Counted from the first letter of the stretch, positions 47,346 through 57,194 are shown. The stretch: 64,000 bases of DNA from Geodermatophilus pulveris (GCF_900188375.1 NZ_FZOO01000001.1:655973-719972); one strand, 5' to 3'. Numbers and translations: made by a program. Notes: a model not told the origin generated them from the letters alone.

Positions 47346-50336
47346 GTGCCAGGCAAAGCCCGCGTCCACGAACTCGCCAAGGAGTTCGGCGTCGACAGCA
47401 AGACCGTGCTCGCCAAGCTCAAGGAGCAGGGCGAGTTCGTGAAGTCCGCCTCCTCGACCGTCGAGGCCCCCGTGGCCCGGCGGCTCCGGGAGGCCCTCGG
47501 CAGCAGCAACGGCAGCGGCGGCAACGGCGCCGAGCAGGCGACCGCGCCGCGGCCCGCCCCCCGCCCGAGCCCGCCCGCCCCGCAGGCCCCGGCCGCCGCG
47601 GCTCCGGCCGCCCCGTCCGCGCCCGCTGCCCCGTCCACCCCGGCCCCTGCGCCGCAGTCGCCGGTGACCGGCGTCCCGGGTGGGCCCACGCCCGGCCCGC
47701 GCCCGGGTGCCCCCCGGCCGGGTGCGGCGGTCCCCGGTCCGCGGCCGACCACCCCGGCGCCCGAGGCGCCGGCGGCCGGTGCGCCGGTCCAGCAGCCGCC
47801 CGCGGCCCCCGGCGCCCCGCGCCCGGCGGGTCCCCGTCCCGGCCCGGCCGGCGGCAACGCCCCGGGTCCGCGTCCGGCCACGCCCGGCGCCGGCCCGCGT
47901 CCGGGCCCCCGCCCGGCTCCGCGCCCGGGCAACAACCCGTTCAGCAGCGCCCCCCGCCCGGCCCCGGCCGGCGGCGCGGCGCGTCCCGGCCCGGCCGGCC
48001 CGCGGCCGGGTCCGGCAGCCGGTCCCCGTCCGGGCCCGGCCGGTCCCGGCGGTCCCCGTCCGGGCGCCGGTGCCGGCGGCCCGCGGCCCGCGGCCGGTCC
48101 CCGTCCCGGTCCCGGAGCCGGCGGTCCCCGCCCCGCGGCCGGTCCCGGCGGCCCGCGCCCGAACCCGGGCATGATGCCGCAGCGCCCCTCGCCCGGCATG
48201 ATGCCGCCGCGGCCGGCCGGTGCCGGCCGACCCGGTGGCGGGCCCGGTGGCGCCGGCCGCGGCCGCCCCGGTGGCGGCCCCGGCGGCGGTGGCGGTGGCT
48301 TCCGCCCCGGTGGCGGCGGCGGTGCCGGTGCCGGTGCGCCGGCCGGCGGTGGCTTCCGCAGCGGCGGCGGCGGCGGCGGTGGCCGCGGCCGCGGCCGCGG
48401 TGGCTCCGGTGCGGGCACCGCGGGTGCCTTCGGCCGTCCCGGCGGGCGTGGCCCGGTCCGCGGGCGCAAGAGCAAGAAGCAGCGGCGCCAGGAGTTCGAC
48501 TCGATGGCGGCGCCCAGCATGGGCGGCGTCAGCCTGCCGCGCGGCAACGGGCAGACCGTCCGGCTGCCGCGGGGTGCCTCGCTGACCGACCTCGCCGAGA
48601 AGATCGGTGCCCAGCCGGCCGCGCTGGTCACCGCCCTGTTCCACCTGGGCGAGATGGTCACCGCGACGCAGTCGGTCAACGACGAGACGCTGCAGCTGCT
48701 CGGTGCCGAGATCGACTGGGACATCCAGGTGGTCAGCCCCGAGGACGAGGACCGCGAGCTGCTGGAGACCTTCGACCTCACCTTCGGTGACGAGGGCGAC
48801 GAGGAGGACTGGGAGGCCCGTCCGCCGGTGGTGACCGTCATGGGTCACGTCGACCACGGCAAGACGAAGCTGCTGGACGCCGTCCGCAACAGCAACGTGG
48901 TGGCGCGGGAGGCCGGTGGCATCACCCAGCACATCGGCGCCTACCAGATCGTCACCGAGCTGGAGGACGACGAGCGTCCGATCACCTTCATCGACACCCC
49001 GGGTCACGAGTCGTTCACCGCGATGCGTGCCCGAGGCGCGAAGGTCACCGACATCGTCGTGCTGGTCGTCGCGGCCGACGACGGCGTCATGCCGCAGACG
49101 GTCGAGGCGCTCAACCACGCCCAGGCCGCCGAGGTGCCGATCGTGGTCGCGGTCAACAAGATCGACAAGGAGGGGGCCAACCCCGCCAAGATCCGCCAGC
49201 AGCTCACCGAGTACGGGCTGGTGGCCGAGGAGTACGGCGGCGACACGATGTTCGTCGACGTCTCCGCGACCACCCGCCAGGGCATCGAGGAACTCGAGAC
49301 GGCGATCCTGCTGACCGCCGACGCCTCGCTGGACCTGCGCGCCAACACGCAGATGGACCCGCAGGGCGTCGTCATCGAGGGCAAGCTGGACAAGGGCCGC
49401 GGCCCCGTCGCCACGGTGCTCGTCCAGCGCGGCACGCTGCGCCAGGGCGACTCGATCGTGGCCGGCGACGCCTACGGTCGCGTCCGGTCGCTGCTCGACG
49501 AGCACGGCAACAAGCTGAAGGAGGCCCTGCCGGCCCGCCCCGTGCAGGTCGTGGGTCTCACCTCGGTGCCCCGCGCCGGCGACACCTTCCTGGTCGTCGA
49601 GGAGGACCGGGTGGCCCGGCAGATCGCCGACCGCCGCCAGGCCCGCATCCGCAACGCGCAGAACGCCTCCATGCGCAAGCGGATCAGCCTCGAGGACCTC
49701 GACGCCGCGCTCAAGGAGAACCGCCAGCTCAACCTGATCATCAAGGGCGACAACTCGGGCACCGTGGAGGCGCTCGAGGAGGCCCTGATGAAGATCGAGG
49801 TGAGCGACGACATCTCGCTGCGGGTCATCCACCGCGGCGTCGGCGGCATCACCAAGAGCGACATCGACCTGGCGCTGGCCGACGACGTCATCGTCCTGGG
49901 CTTCAACGTCCGGGCCGAGGGCCAGGCCACCGAGCTGGCCAACCGCGAGGGCGTCGACGTCCGGTACTACTCGGTCATCTACCAGGCGATCGAGGAGATC
50001 GAGGCGGCCCTCAAGGGCATGCTCAAGCCGGAGTACGAGGAGGTCGCGCTCGGCTCGGCCGAGGTCCGCGAGGTCTTCCGCGTGCCGCGGATCGGCAACG
50101 TCGCGGGCTCCATCGTCCGCAGCGGGACGATCACCCGGAACTCCAAGGCCCGGCTGGTGCGCGACGGGGTGGTCGTCGCCGACAACCTCACCGTCGAGTC
50201 GCTGCGTCGCTTCAAGGACGACGTGACGGAGGTCCGCGAGGGCTACGAGTGCGGTATCGGTCTCGGGTCGTTCAACGACATCAAGACCGAGGACGTCATC
50301 GAGACCTTCGAGATGCGCGAGAAGCCGCGCGCGTAA
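47346..50336 (+). CDS. infB: Translation initiation factor IF-2
   Basis: Brings initiator tRNA to the 30S subunit. 996 residues. The N-terminal IF2_N domain ([20 protein letters not shown]) is followed by a very long Pro/Gly/Ala/Arg-rich linker (about 55-370). Then come a second IF2-N-like segment ([14 protein letters not shown]), the G domain with GHVDHGKT (near 500), DTPGHE (near 550) and NKID (near 604), and domains II-IV. The GTG is preceded by AGAGGAGA after a 106-base leader. The linker length is typical of high-GC actinobacteria. A terminator follows. Confidence 0.97.
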   Translation: MPGKARVHELAKEFGVDSKTVLAKLKEQGEFVKSASSTVEAPVARRLREALGSSNGSGGNGAEQATAPRPAPRPSPPAPQAPAAAAPAAPSAPAAPSTPAPAPQSPVTGVPGGPTPGPRPGAPRPGAAVPGPRPTTPAPEAPAAGAPVQQPPAAPGAPRPAGPRPGPAGGNAPGPRPATPGAGPRPGPRPAPRPGNNPFSSAPRPAPAGGAARPGPAGPRPGPAAGPRPGPAGPGGPRPGAGAGGPRPAAGPRPGPGAGGPRPAAGPGGPRPNPGMMPQRPSPGMMPPRPAGAGRPGGGPGGAGRGRPGGGPGGGGGGFRPGGGGGAGAGAPAGGGFRSGGGGGGGRGRGRGGSGAGTAGAFGRPGGRGPVRGRKSKKQRRQEFDSMAAPSMGGVSLPRGNGQTVRLPRGASLTDLAEKIGAQPAALVTALFHLGEMVTATQSVNDETLQLLGAEIDWDIQVVSPEDEDRELLETFDLTFGDEGDEEDWEARPPVVTVMGHVDHGKTKLLDAVRNSNVVAREAGGITQHIGAYQIVTELEDDERPITFIDTPGHESFTAMRARGAKVTDIVVLVVAADDGVMPQTVEALNHAQAAEVPIVVAVNKIDKEGANPAKIRQQLTEYGLVAEEYGGDTMFVDVSATTRQGIEELETAILLTADASLDLRANTQMDPQGVVIEGKLDKGRGPVATVLVQRGTLRQGDSIVAGDAYGRVRSLLDEHGNKLKEALPARPVQVVGLTSVPRAGDTFLVVEEDRVARQIADRRQARIRNAQNASMRKRISLEDLDAALKENRQLNLIIKGDNSGTVEALEEALMKIEVSDDISLRVIHRGVGGITKSDIDLALADDVIVLGFNVRAEGQATELANREGVDVRYYSVIYQAIEEIEAALKGMLKPEYEEVALGSAEVREVFRVPRIGNVAGSIVRSGTITRNSKARLVRDGVVVADNLTVESLRRFKDDVTEVREGYECGIGLGSFNDIKTEDVIETFEMREKPRA

Positions 50337-50352
50337 CCGGAGGACCCGCGCC

Positions 50353-50388
50353 GCTCGCAGCGGGGCCCCCACGGGCCCCGCTGCGAGC
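50353..50388 (+). terminator. Perfect 16-bp hairpin after infB
   Basis: Arms 50353-50368 and 50373-50388 are fully complementary with a 4-base CCAC loop, 16 bases after the infB stop. GGAGGACC precedes it and GCTCGCAG starts the arm, echoing the nested-stem element family. The next start codon is only 10 bases downstream. Confidence 0.65.
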
Positions 50389-50397
50389 CGGCAAGCG

Positions 50398-50712
50398 GTG
50401 CGAGAGAGGGGTCGTCCGCTGTTCACCGGGTCGCTGACCGCCGACCTGCTGCTGGGCGACGTCCACTCGCTCAAGGGCAAGCGCGCCGTCGTCCGGCCGA
50501 TCGTCGCCGAGCTGCGGCGCCGGTACGCCGTCGCCGCCGCCGAGGTCGGTGACCAGGACCTGCACCGCCGCGTGCAGGTCGGGGTGGCCACGGTGGCCGG
50601 GGACGCCGGCCAGGTGGCCGACGTCCTCGACGCCTGCGAGCGGTTGCTGGCCGACCGGCCGGAGGTGACGCTGCTCTCGACGCACCGGCAGCTGTTCAGC
50701 TCCACCGATTGA
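50398..50712 (+). CDS. DUF503 family protein
   Basis: 104 residues from GTG 50398. The family usually begins at the position of [20 protein letters not shown], which corresponds to CTG 50419 with GAGAGGGG upstream, so the true start may be that CTG (97 residues). Conserved pieces are [39 protein letters not shown] and [18 protein letters not shown]. The family sits between infB and rbfA in many genomes and has no proven function. An element of the nested-stem family follows the stop. Confidence 0.85.
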   Translation: MRERGRPLFTGSLTADLLLGDVHSLKGKRAVVRPIVAELRRRYAVAAAEVGDQDLHRRVQVGVATVAGDAGQVADVLDACERLLADRPEVTLLSTHRQLFSSTD

Positions 50713-50768
50713 GGACCTCCTCGCCCCCCACGCTTCGCAAGCTCAGCGCGGGGCCCTGCGAGGAGGCC
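50713..50768 (+). repeat. Nested-stem intergenic element, copy D
   Basis: Outer arms GGACCTCCTCGC (50713-50724) and GCGAGGAGGCC (50758-50768). Inner stem CGCT/AGCG encloses loop TCGCAAGCTC (50735-50744). It starts on the base after the DUF503 stop and ends 26 bases before rbfA. Confidence 0.65.
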
Positions 50769-50794
50769 GTTCCGTCCCGTCCCGAGGAGATCCG

Positions 50795-51310
50795 ATGGCC
50801 GACCCGGCTCGCGCCCGCAAGCTGGCGGTGCGCATCCGCCAGATCGTCTCCGCCGCGATCGAGATGCAGGTCAAGGACCCGCGGCTGGGCATGGTCACCG
50901 TCACCGACGCCCGGGTCACCAGCGACCTGCGCGAGGCGACGCTCTTCTACACCGTCTACGGCGACGCCACCGCGGTCGAGGACTCCGCCAGGGCACTGGC
51001 CTCGGCGACCGGCGTGCTGCGCTCCACGGTCGGCCGGCAGACCGGCATCAAGTTCGTGCCCACGCTGACGTTCGTCGCCGACCACGTGCCCGACACCGCC
51101 CGGGAGCTCGACGAGGCCCTCGAGCGGGCCCGGCACGCCGACGCCGAGCTGGCCCGCATCCGCGCCGGTGCCGAGTACGCCGGCGACGCCGACCCCTACC
51201 GCCGCCCGGCCGAGGACGACGACGAGGACCCCGCCGCGGAGGACCCGTCGGCGGCCGGCCCGGCCGGCGACGGGGCCGACCTGCCCGCCCGGCACGTGAG
51301 CGGCACGTGA
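50795..51310 (+). CDS. rbfA: Ribosome-binding factor A
   Basis: Assists 16S 5'-end maturation. 171 residues: the KH-like RbfA domain (about 1-115) with [40 protein letters not shown] and [12 protein letters not shown], plus [18 protein letters not shown], then an acidic C-terminal tail of about 45 residues. The ATG follows CGAGGAGA. It belongs to the infB-rbfA-truB cluster, here separated from truB by three genes. Confidence 0.95.
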   Translation: MADPARARKLAVRIRQIVSAAIEMQVKDPRLGMVTVTDARVTSDLREATLFYTVYGDATAVEDSARALASATGVLRSTVGRQTGIKFVPTLTFVADHVPDTARELDEALERARHADAELARIRAGAEYAGDADPYRRPAEDDDEDPAAEDPSAAGPAGDGADLPARHVSGT

Positions 51311-51374
51311 GCGGGCGGCGCGCGCACCCCACCGGACCGCGTCCGCGGCCGGCGACCGGCACCGAGGAGACCCC

Positions 51375-51608
51375 GTGAGCGAGAACGACCCCGATCCGCA
51401 CCTGCCCGACGAGGGACAGGGCCGCTCGGAGCTGGGTGGCCGGCCCGAGCCCGACCGCGGTGACCCGACGCAGGGCGGCCGGCGCGGCCAGATCGGGGAC
51501 GCCCCCAGCGTCACCTCCGACGAGCCCGACGACGGGCAGGGCTACCCGGTCGGCGGCGGCCAGGTGACCGAGGACGAGAACGCGCCCCCGGCCGAGCCTG
51601 GCTCGTGA
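51375..51608 (+). CDS. Small acidic disordered protein (77 aa)
   Basis: GTG 51375 is preceded by ACCGAGGAGA, a good ribosome site. The 77 residues are almost all Asp, Glu, Gly, Pro and Arg (MSENDPDPHLPDEGQGRSEL, QVTEDENAPPAEPGS), with no hydrophobic core, so it should be intrinsically disordered. The stop overlaps the nrnA start by 4 bases, implying co-translation. No family is recognised. The coupling and strong ribosome site argue for a real product. Confidence 0.6.
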   Translation: MSENDPDPHLPDEGQGRSELGGRPEPDRGDPTQGGRRGQIGDAPSVTSDEPDDGQGYPVGGGQVTEDENAPPAEPGS

Positions 51609-52621
51609 CGCTGTCCCCGCCGCGGAGCGCCCAGCCCGCCGACCGGGCCGTCGCCGTGCTCGACGAGGCCGCCGGCGCCCGGGCCACCGTCGTCCTCTCC
51701 GGGCACGTGCAGCCCGACGCCGACGCGCTCGGCAGCACCCTCGCGCTCGCCGAGGGGCTGCGCCGCCGCGGTGCGCGGGTGCTGGCCACCTTCCCCGGCC
51801 CGTTCACCCTGCCGTCGTCGCTGGCCTGGCTGCCCGGGGCCGCGGCGCTGGTGCCCTCGTCGGCGGTCCCGGCGTCCCCCGACGTGTTCGTCAGCTGCGA
51901 CGCCGCCTCCCCGGGCCGGCTGGGCGAGCTGGCCGCGCTGCTGGACGACGCGGGCACCTCCGTGGTCGTCGACCACCACGCCAGCAACGGCGGCTTCGGC
52001 GACGTCCGCCTCGTCGACCCCGCCGCGCCGGCCACCGCCGTCCTCGTCGCCGACCTGCTGGACGGGCTCGGGGTGACGCTCGACGAGCGGCTGGCCACCT
52101 GCCTGTACGCCGGGCTGGCCGCCGACACCGGCTCCTTCCGGTTCGGCAGCACCCGCCCCGACACCCACCTGCTCGCCGCCCGGCTGCTGTCCGCCGGCAT
52201 CGACCACGCCGCGATCAGCCAGCGGCTGTTCGACACCGCGCCGTTCGGCTGGCTGCGGTTGCTGTCGGCCGCGGCCGGCCGCGCCGTCCTCGAGCCCGAC
52301 GTGGGCGCCGGCCTGGTGTGGACCTGGTCCACCACCGCCGAGGCCGCCGCGCACGGGTTGCCCGGCGAGCAGCTGGAGGCGCTGGTCGACGTGGTCCGGT
52401 CCACCCGCGAGGCCGACGTCGCCTGCGTGCTCAAGGGGCAGGACGACGGGTCGTGGTCGGTGTCGCTGCGCTCCCGCGGCGCCACCGACGTCGCCCGCGT
52501 CGCGATGGCGCTGGGCGGGGGCGGCCACCGCGCCGCCGCGGGCTACACCTCGCACCTCGACTGCGAGCGGACCGTCGAGGCACTGAGGGCGGAGCTGACC
52601 GCGGCGACCACCGCGCCGTGA
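51605..52621 (+). CDS. DHH/DHHA1 phosphoesterase (NrnA-type nanoRNase/pAp phosphatase)
   Basis: 338 residues. DHH-domain metal motifs: SGHVQPDADALGSTLALA (near 32-49), SCDAASPGRLG, the DHH itself in VVVDHHASNGGFG (near 118-130), and GLAADTGSFRFGST. The C-terminal DHHA1 domain has ALGGGGHRAAAG near 304. The family degrades 2-5-base RNAs and pAp and may hydrolyse cyclic dinucleotides. The position after rbfA is conserved in Gram-positive bacteria. It overlaps both neighbours by 4 bases. Confidence 0.9.
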   Translation: MTLSPPRSAQPADRAVAVLDEAAGARATVVLSGHVQPDADALGSTLALAEGLRRRGARVLATFPGPFTLPSSLAWLPGAAALVPSSAVPASPDVFVSCDAASPGRLGELAALLDDAGTSVVVDHHASNGGFGDVRLVDPAAPATAVLVADLLDGLGVTLDERLATCLYAGLAADTGSFRFGSTRPDTHLLAARLLSAGIDHAAISQRLFDTAPFGWLRLLSAAAGRAVLEPDVGAGLVWTWSTTAEAAAHGLPGEQLEALVDVVRSTREADVACVLKGQDDGSWSVSLRSRGATDVARVAMALGGGGHRAAAGYTSHLDCERTVEALRAELTAATTAP

Positions 52622-53934
52622 CCGCGGGGGACAGGGCGCCGGCGCCGTCGGTGCTCGCCCTCGCCGCACCGGCGCTCGTGGTGCTCGCGGCCGAGCCGCT
52701 GTACCTGCTGGTCGACACCGCGGTCGTCGGCAACCTCGGCACGGTCGCGCTCGGCGGGCTCGCCGTCGGCGGCGGGCTGCTCGCCTGGGCCGCGGCGCTG
52801 CTGAACTTCCTCGCCTACGGCACCACCGCCCGCGCCGCCCGCCGTGCCGGCGCCGGCGACCGGGCCGGCGCGCTGGCCGAGGGCGTGCAGGCCACCTGGC
52901 TGGCCCTGGCGCTGGGCGCGCTCGTGGTGGTGCTCTTCCAGCTGCTCGCCGGGCCGCTGACCCGGCTGCTCGCCGGCGGGACGGGCCCGGTCGCCGCGGC
53001 GGGGGAGAGCTGGCTGCGGGTGGCCTGCCTCGGGGCGCCGCTGCTGCTGGTGTCCCTGGCCGGCAACGGGTGGCTGCGCGGCGTGCAGGAGCTGCGCCGC
53101 CCGGTGCGCTACGTGCTGGCCGGCAGCCTGCTGAGCCTGGTGCTCTGCCCGCTGCTGGTGCACCCGGCCGGTCTCGGGCTGGTCGGGTCGGCGGTGGCCA
53201 ACGTGGCCGGGCAGGCCCTGACCGCCGGGCTGTTCGTCCGCGCGCTGCTGCGCGAGGGGGTCGCCTGGCGGCCCCGCGCCGCCGCCCTGCGGTCCCAGCT
53301 GGTCATCGGCCGCGACCTGCTGCTGCGCTCCGCCGTGCTGCAGGTGTCCTTCCTCGTCGCCACCGGGGTGGTCGCCCGCGCCGGCACCGCAGAGCTCGCC
53401 GCCCACCAGATCGCGGTCCAGTTCTTCTTCTTCCTCGCCCTGGTCCTCGACGCCTACGCCATCGCCGCGCAGACCCTCGTCGGCCAGGCCCTCGGCGCCG
53501 GCCGGCCGGACGCCGCCCGCGACACCGCCCGCCGGGTCACCCGCTGGGGCCTGGGCACCGGCGTGGTGGTCGCCGTCGCGCTGCTGGCGCTGCGCCCGGT
53601 GCTGCTGCCGCTGTTCACCGACGACCCCGCGGTGCTCGCGCAGGCCGCCGTCGCGTGGTGGTTCCTGGCCGCGGTGCAGCCGCTGGCCGGCGTCGTCTTC
53701 GCGCTGGACGGCGTGCTGATGGGCGCCGGCGACGTCGGCTACCTGCGCACGGTGACGATCGGCGCGGCCCTCGCCGGCTTCCTGCCGCTGTCGCTGCTCG
53801 CCGTCCCGCTGGGCTGGGGGCTGGCCGGCGTGTGGACCGGCCTGACCCTGTTCGTGGTGCTGCGGCTGGTCGCCGTCGTCGTCCGGGTGGCGGGTGAGCG
53901 GTGGCTGACCGCACCTGACACCGTGACGGCGTGA
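52618..53934 (+). CDS. MATE-family efflux transporter (DinF-like)
   Basis: 438 residues with about 12 membrane helices in two halves. Family features include LAAPALVVLAAEPLYLLVDT at the start, GNGWLRGVQELRRPVRYVLA mid-protein, and AAHQIAVQFFFFLALVLDAY with AIAAQTLVGQALGAGRPDAA in the second half. Exports drugs or metabolites in exchange for Na+ or H+; the substrate is unknown. GTG 52618 overlaps nrnA by 4 bases, and its stop overlaps truB by 4, so it is embedded in the translation operon. Confidence 0.9.
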   Translation: MTAGDRAPAPSVLALAAPALVVLAAEPLYLLVDTAVVGNLGTVALGGLAVGGGLLAWAAALLNFLAYGTTARAARRAGAGDRAGALAEGVQATWLALALGALVVVLFQLLAGPLTRLLAGGTGPVAAAGESWLRVACLGAPLLLVSLAGNGWLRGVQELRRPVRYVLAGSLLSLVLCPLLVHPAGLGLVGSAVANVAGQALTAGLFVRALLREGVAWRPRAAALRSQLVIGRDLLLRSAVLQVSFLVATGVVARAGTAELAAHQIAVQFFFFLALVLDAYAIAAQTLVGQALGAGRPDAARDTARRVTRWGLGTGVVVAVALLALRPVLLPLFTDDPAVLAQAAVAWWFLAAVQPLAGVVFALDGVLMGAGDVGYLRTVTIGAALAGFLPLSLLAVPLGWGLAGVWTGLTLFVVLRLVAVVVRVAGERWLTAPDTVTA

Positions 53935-54845
53935 GCCGCCGTCCCGACGCCGACGTCCCGCCGGGCCTGCTGCTCGTCGACAAGCCCGGCGGCCTGACCT
54001 CCCACGACGTGGTCGCCCGGGCCCGCCGGGTGCTGTCGGTCCGCCGGGTCGGCCACGCCGGGACGCTGGACCCGATGGCCACCGGCCTGCTGGTCCTCGG
54101 CGTCGGCGCCGCGACGCGGATGCTCGGACACGTGGGCGGGCACGACAAGACCTACGCGGCCACGATCCGGCTCGGCCAGAGCACCGTCACCGACGACCGG
54201 GAGGGCGAGGTCCTCACCACCGCCTCCGCCGCGCACCTGGACGAGGCCGCCGTCGCCGCCGCCCTGGCCGCGCAGACCGGCCCGCTGCTGCAGGTGCCCT
54301 CCTCCGTCAGCGCGGTCAAGGTCGCCGGCCGGCGCTCCTACGACCGGGTGCGGGCCGGCGAGGAGGTCGTGCTGGAGCCGCGGGCGGTCACCGTCCACCG
54401 GCTCGACGTCCACCGCGTCACCCGCCCCACCCCGGACCTGGTCGACGTCGACGTGACCGTCACCTGCAGCGCGGGCACCTACGTGCGGGCGATCGCCCGC
54501 GACGCCGGAGCCGCCCTCGGCGTAGGGGGGCACCTCACCGCCCTGCGCCGCACCGCGTCGGGGCCGTTCGCGGTCGCCGACGCCGCGCCGGTCGAGGAGG
54601 CCGGCCGGGCGCTGGCCGGGGGCGGGACCGCCGGGGTGCTCGGGCTGACCGCGGCCGCCCGCGCCGTCTTCCCGGTGCGGGTGCTCACCGACGACGAGGC
54701 CCGCGCCCTGGGGTACGGCCGGCGCATCCCGGCCACCGGCGCCCCCGGCCTGCACGCCGCCGTCGACGGCGGGGACCGGCTGGTCGCGCTCGTGGAGGAC
54801 GCCGGGGACACCGCCCGCGTCGCCGTCGGCTTCCCGCCCGCGTGA
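53931..54845 (+). CDS. truB: tRNA pseudouridine(55) synthase
   Basis: Makes pseudouridine 55 in the T-loop of tRNAs. 304 residues: GLLLVDKPGGLTSHDVVARA, then GHAGTLDPMATGLLVLGVG with catalytic Asp47, TYAATIRLGQSTVTDDREGE, the VPSSVSAVKVAGRRSYDRVR segment, and CSAGTYVRAIARDAG. A C-terminal PUA-like domain is present. GTG 53931 overlaps the MATE gene. It is convergent with the HAD gene 16 bases further on. Confidence 0.95.
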   Translation: MSRRPDADVPPGLLLVDKPGGLTSHDVVARARRVLSVRRVGHAGTLDPMATGLLVLGVGAATRMLGHVGGHDKTYAATIRLGQSTVTDDREGEVLTTASAAHLDEAAVAAALAAQTGPLLQVPSSVSAVKVAGRRSYDRVRAGEEVVLEPRAVTVHRLDVHRVTRPTPDLVDVDVTVTCSAGTYVRAIARDAGAALGVGGHLTALRRTASGPFAVADAAPVEEAGRALAGGGTAGVLGLTAAARAVFPVRVLTDDEARALGYGRRIPATGAPGLHAAVDGGDRLVALVEDAGDTARVAVGFPPA

Positions 54846-54861
54846 CGGCGGGGAGAGGAGC

Positions 54862-55539
54862 TCAGCGGCGGGCGGCCCGGCCGATGAGCGAGTCGTCGAG
54901 GTGGGCGAGCAGGTCGGCCGGGTCGGCGTAGACCTCCGCGGCGCCGGCCTCGGTCAGCTCGGCCCGCGAGATGCCGCCGCAGGTCAGGGCGATGCACGGC
55001 ATCCCGGCGTCCCGCGCGGCGCGGACGTCCCAGACGGTGTCGCCGACGGCGACCGTGCGCCCGCGGTCCAGCCCGTGGCTGTCGGCGGCGGTCTCCAGGA
55101 GGTCCGGCGCCGGCTTGGCCGACGCGACGTCGCCCGAGGTGGTCGCCCCGTCGACGGCGTCCCCGCCGCCCACGGCCGGCTGCATCCACTCCAGGTCGGA
55201 CTCCCGGCCGCTGGTGGCCAGGACGACCGCCAGCCCGCGGTCCCGGCACGCGGCGAGCAGCTCGTCCACCCGGGGGAAGGCGGCCACCTGGTCGCGCAGC
55301 GCCTGGTACCGCTTGTCGTGCGCCTCGACGACCTCCTCGGCGTCCGGCACGTCGCCCAGCAGGTGGCCGACCAGCTCGGCGCTGGCGATGCCGATCGACC
55401 GGTGGCAGGCCGCCATCGACACCTCGGGGTGGCCGGTGTCCCGGAACGCCTGCCACCAGGCGAGGACGTGCAGGTAGTTGGTGTCCAGCAGGGTGCCGTC
55501 GACGTCGAAGAGCACGCCGGGACGCGGGGCCGCCGTCAT
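54862..55539 (-). CDS. HAD-superfamily hydrolase
   Basis: 225 residues. Motif I VLFDVDGTLLDTN supplies nucleophile Asp12 and Asp14. Motif II is VVLATSG near 107. Motif III Lys is in SAKPAPDLLE near 140, and motif IV VAVGDTVWDVRAARDAG near 165. A helical C1 cap lies between motifs I and II, as in phosphoglycolate phosphatase-like enzymes. The substrate is undetermined. ATG 55539 has GAGGA upstream. It sits between truB and the haem-oxygenase-like gene on the opposite strand. Confidence 0.9.
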   Translation of the reverse strand: MTAAPRPGVLFDVDGTLLDTNYLHVLAWWQAFRDTGHPEVSMAACHRSIGIASAELVGHLLGDVPDAEEVVEAHDKRYQALRDQVAAFPRVDELLAACRDRGLAVVLATSGRESDLEWMQPAVGGGDAVDGATTSGDVASAKPAPDLLETAADSHGLDRGRTVAVGDTVWDVRAARDAGMPCIALTCGGISRAELTEAGAAEVYADPADLLAHLDDSLIGRAARR

Positions 55540-55617
55540 CGGGCCATCCTCGCCCGCGCCCCACCGGGCCGCACGACCGCGGGGTTGACCGGCGCCCCCG
55601 CCGGGAAGGGGGCGTCC

Positions 55618-55941
55618 ATGAGCGTCGTGAAGATCAACGCGATCAGCGTGCCCGAGCACGCCAAGGACCGCTTCGAGGAGCGCTTCCGGGGGCGCGCCGG
55701 TGCCGTCGAGAGCACCCCGGGCTTCGAGTGGTTCGAGCTGCTGCGCCCGCTGGAGGGCACCGACCAGTACCTCGTCTACACCCGGTGGGCGAGCGAGGAG
55801 GCCTACCGTGCCTGGGAGTCCGGTCAGGACTTCGCCCGCGCGCACGAGGGCGGCGGCTCGGAGCTGGCGCCGGCGGCCAGCGACTCCTCCCACCTGTGGT
55901 CCTACGAGGTCATAGAGAGCTCCGCGCCCGACCGGCCGTGA
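55618..55941 (+). CDS. MhuD/IsdG-type haem-degrading monooxygenase-like protein
   Basis: 107 residues of the ABM dimeric ferredoxin-like fold. The sequence tracks Mycobacterium MhuD closely: VVKINAISVPE (Asn7), ERF with Phe23, PGFEWFELLRPL, YLVYTRWASEEAYRAW (Trp66), ARAHEGG (His76 as proximal ligand). These haem-binding positions are kept, so it probably opens haem to release iron. No haem uptake genes are adjacent. ATG 55618; the start region has GGGAAGGGGG upstream. Confidence 0.75.
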   Translation: MSVVKINAISVPEHAKDRFEERFRGRAGAVESTPGFEWFELLRPLEGTDQYLVYTRWASEEAYRAWESGQDFARAHEGGGSELAPAASDSSHLWSYEVIESSAPDRP

Positions 55942-56050
55942 CCACCCGTGCGGTCGACGGCGGGTCGGCCCGCGGCGGAGCTAGGGTGAGCAGGCGGTCC
56001 GGCAGCCGCCGGACCGCCCGGGAGTTCCGCGCACGCCGCAGGTGGGAGCC

Positions 56051-57190
56051 ATGACCGACACGCTCGCCGACAGCCGTACCTCCTCCCGGGTGTTCACGGA
56101 GGGCGTGCCGGTCGTCGTGGAGGACGTGCCGCGCCGCCCCGCCGCAGAGCGCGACGCCCTGCTGGCCGACCCCGGCTTCGGCCGCTACTTCACCGACTCC
56201 ATGTTCGTGGCCCGCTACCGGGCCGGCGAGGGCTGGTACGACGCCCGGCTGACCGCCTACGCACCGCTGCAGGTCGACCCCGCGACCGCCGCGCTGCACT
56301 ACGCCCAGTCGGTCTTCGAGGGCCTGAAGGCCTACGCCCAGCCCGACGGCAGCGTGGCCACCTTCCGCCCGCAGGCCAACGCCGCCCGCTTCGCGCGCAG
56401 TGCCCGGCGGCTGGCCATGCCAACGGTGCCGGAGGAGGCCTTCCTCGCCGCCGTCGACACGCTCGTCGACGCCGACCGCGCCTGGGTGCCCACCGGCCCC
56501 GACCAGACCCTCTACCTGCGGCCCTACCAGCTGGCGACCGAGCCGTTCCTCGGCGTCCGCCCGGCGCACGAGTACCTGTTCCTGGTGATCGCCAGCCCGG
56601 CCGGCGCCTACTTCCCGCGCGGCGTCCACCCGGTGTCGGTCTGGCTGTGCGAGGACTACATCCGCGCCGCCCCCGGGGGCACCGGCGACGTGAAGTGCGC
56701 CGGCAACTACGCGGCCAGCCTGCTGGCCCAGGAGCAGGCGATCGAGGCCGGCTGCGACCAGGTCGTGTGGCTGGACGCGGTGGAGAAGCGCTTCGTCGAG
56801 GAGATGGGCGGGATGAACCTGTTCTTCGTCCTCGGCTCCGGGGACGACGCCGAGCTGGTCACCCCCGAGCTGACCGGCACCCTGCTGCCCGGCATCACCC
56901 GCGACTCGCTGATCACCGTCGCCCGCGAGATGGGGCACCGGGTCACCGAGCGGCGGTTCAGCGTCGACGAGTGGCGGCAGGGCGTGGCCGACGGCACGGT
57001 CACCGAGACCTTCGCCTGCGGCACCGCGGCGGTCATCACCCCCGTCGGGGAGGTCAAGGCGCGCACCGGCGACTTCACCGTCGGCGACGGCGGGCCCGGG
57101 CCGCTCACCATGCGGCTGCGCGGGCACCTGCTCGACGTCCAGCACGGCCGGGTGCCCGACACCCACGGCTGGCTGCACCGGGTCGCCTGA
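56051..57190 (+). CDS. ilvE: Branched-chain amino acid aminotransferase
   Basis: Last step of Leu, Ile and Val synthesis; fold-type IV PLP enzyme. 379 residues of the eukaryote-like long type: HYAQSVFEGLKAY near 83-95, YLRPYQLATEPFLGV, catalytic Lys215 in GDVKCAGNYAAS, VWLDAVEKRFVEEMGGMNLF, SLITVAREMG, and TFACGTAAVITPV. The ATG has GGTGGGAG upstream. TAGGGT at 55982-55987 is a possible -10 box, giving a leader of about 57 bases. Confidence 0.94.
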   Translation: MTDTLADSRTSSRVFTEGVPVVVEDVPRRPAAERDALLADPGFGRYFTDSMFVARYRAGEGWYDARLTAYAPLQVDPATAALHYAQSVFEGLKAYAQPDGSVATFRPQANAARFARSARRLAMPTVPEEAFLAAVDTLVDADRAWVPTGPDQTLYLRPYQLATEPFLGVRPAHEYLFLVIASPAGAYFPRGVHPVSVWLCEDYIRAAPGGTGDVKCAGNYAASLLAQEQAIEAGCDQVVWLDAVEKRFVEEMGGMNLFFVLGSGDDAELVTPELTGTLLPGITRDSLITVAREMGHRVTERRFSVDEWRQGVADGTVTETFACGTAAVITPVGEVKARTGDFTVGDGGPGPLTMRLRGHLLDVQHGRVPDTHGWLHRVA

Positions 57191-57194
57191 CACC

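Noticed and set aside
46905..50705. Open frame of more than 1,200 codons on the minus strand across infB
   Set aside because: It is the antisense of infB and neighbours. High GC makes stop codons rare; the translation is low-complexity Gly/Ala/Arg with no domain, and the plus-strand IF-2 is complete.
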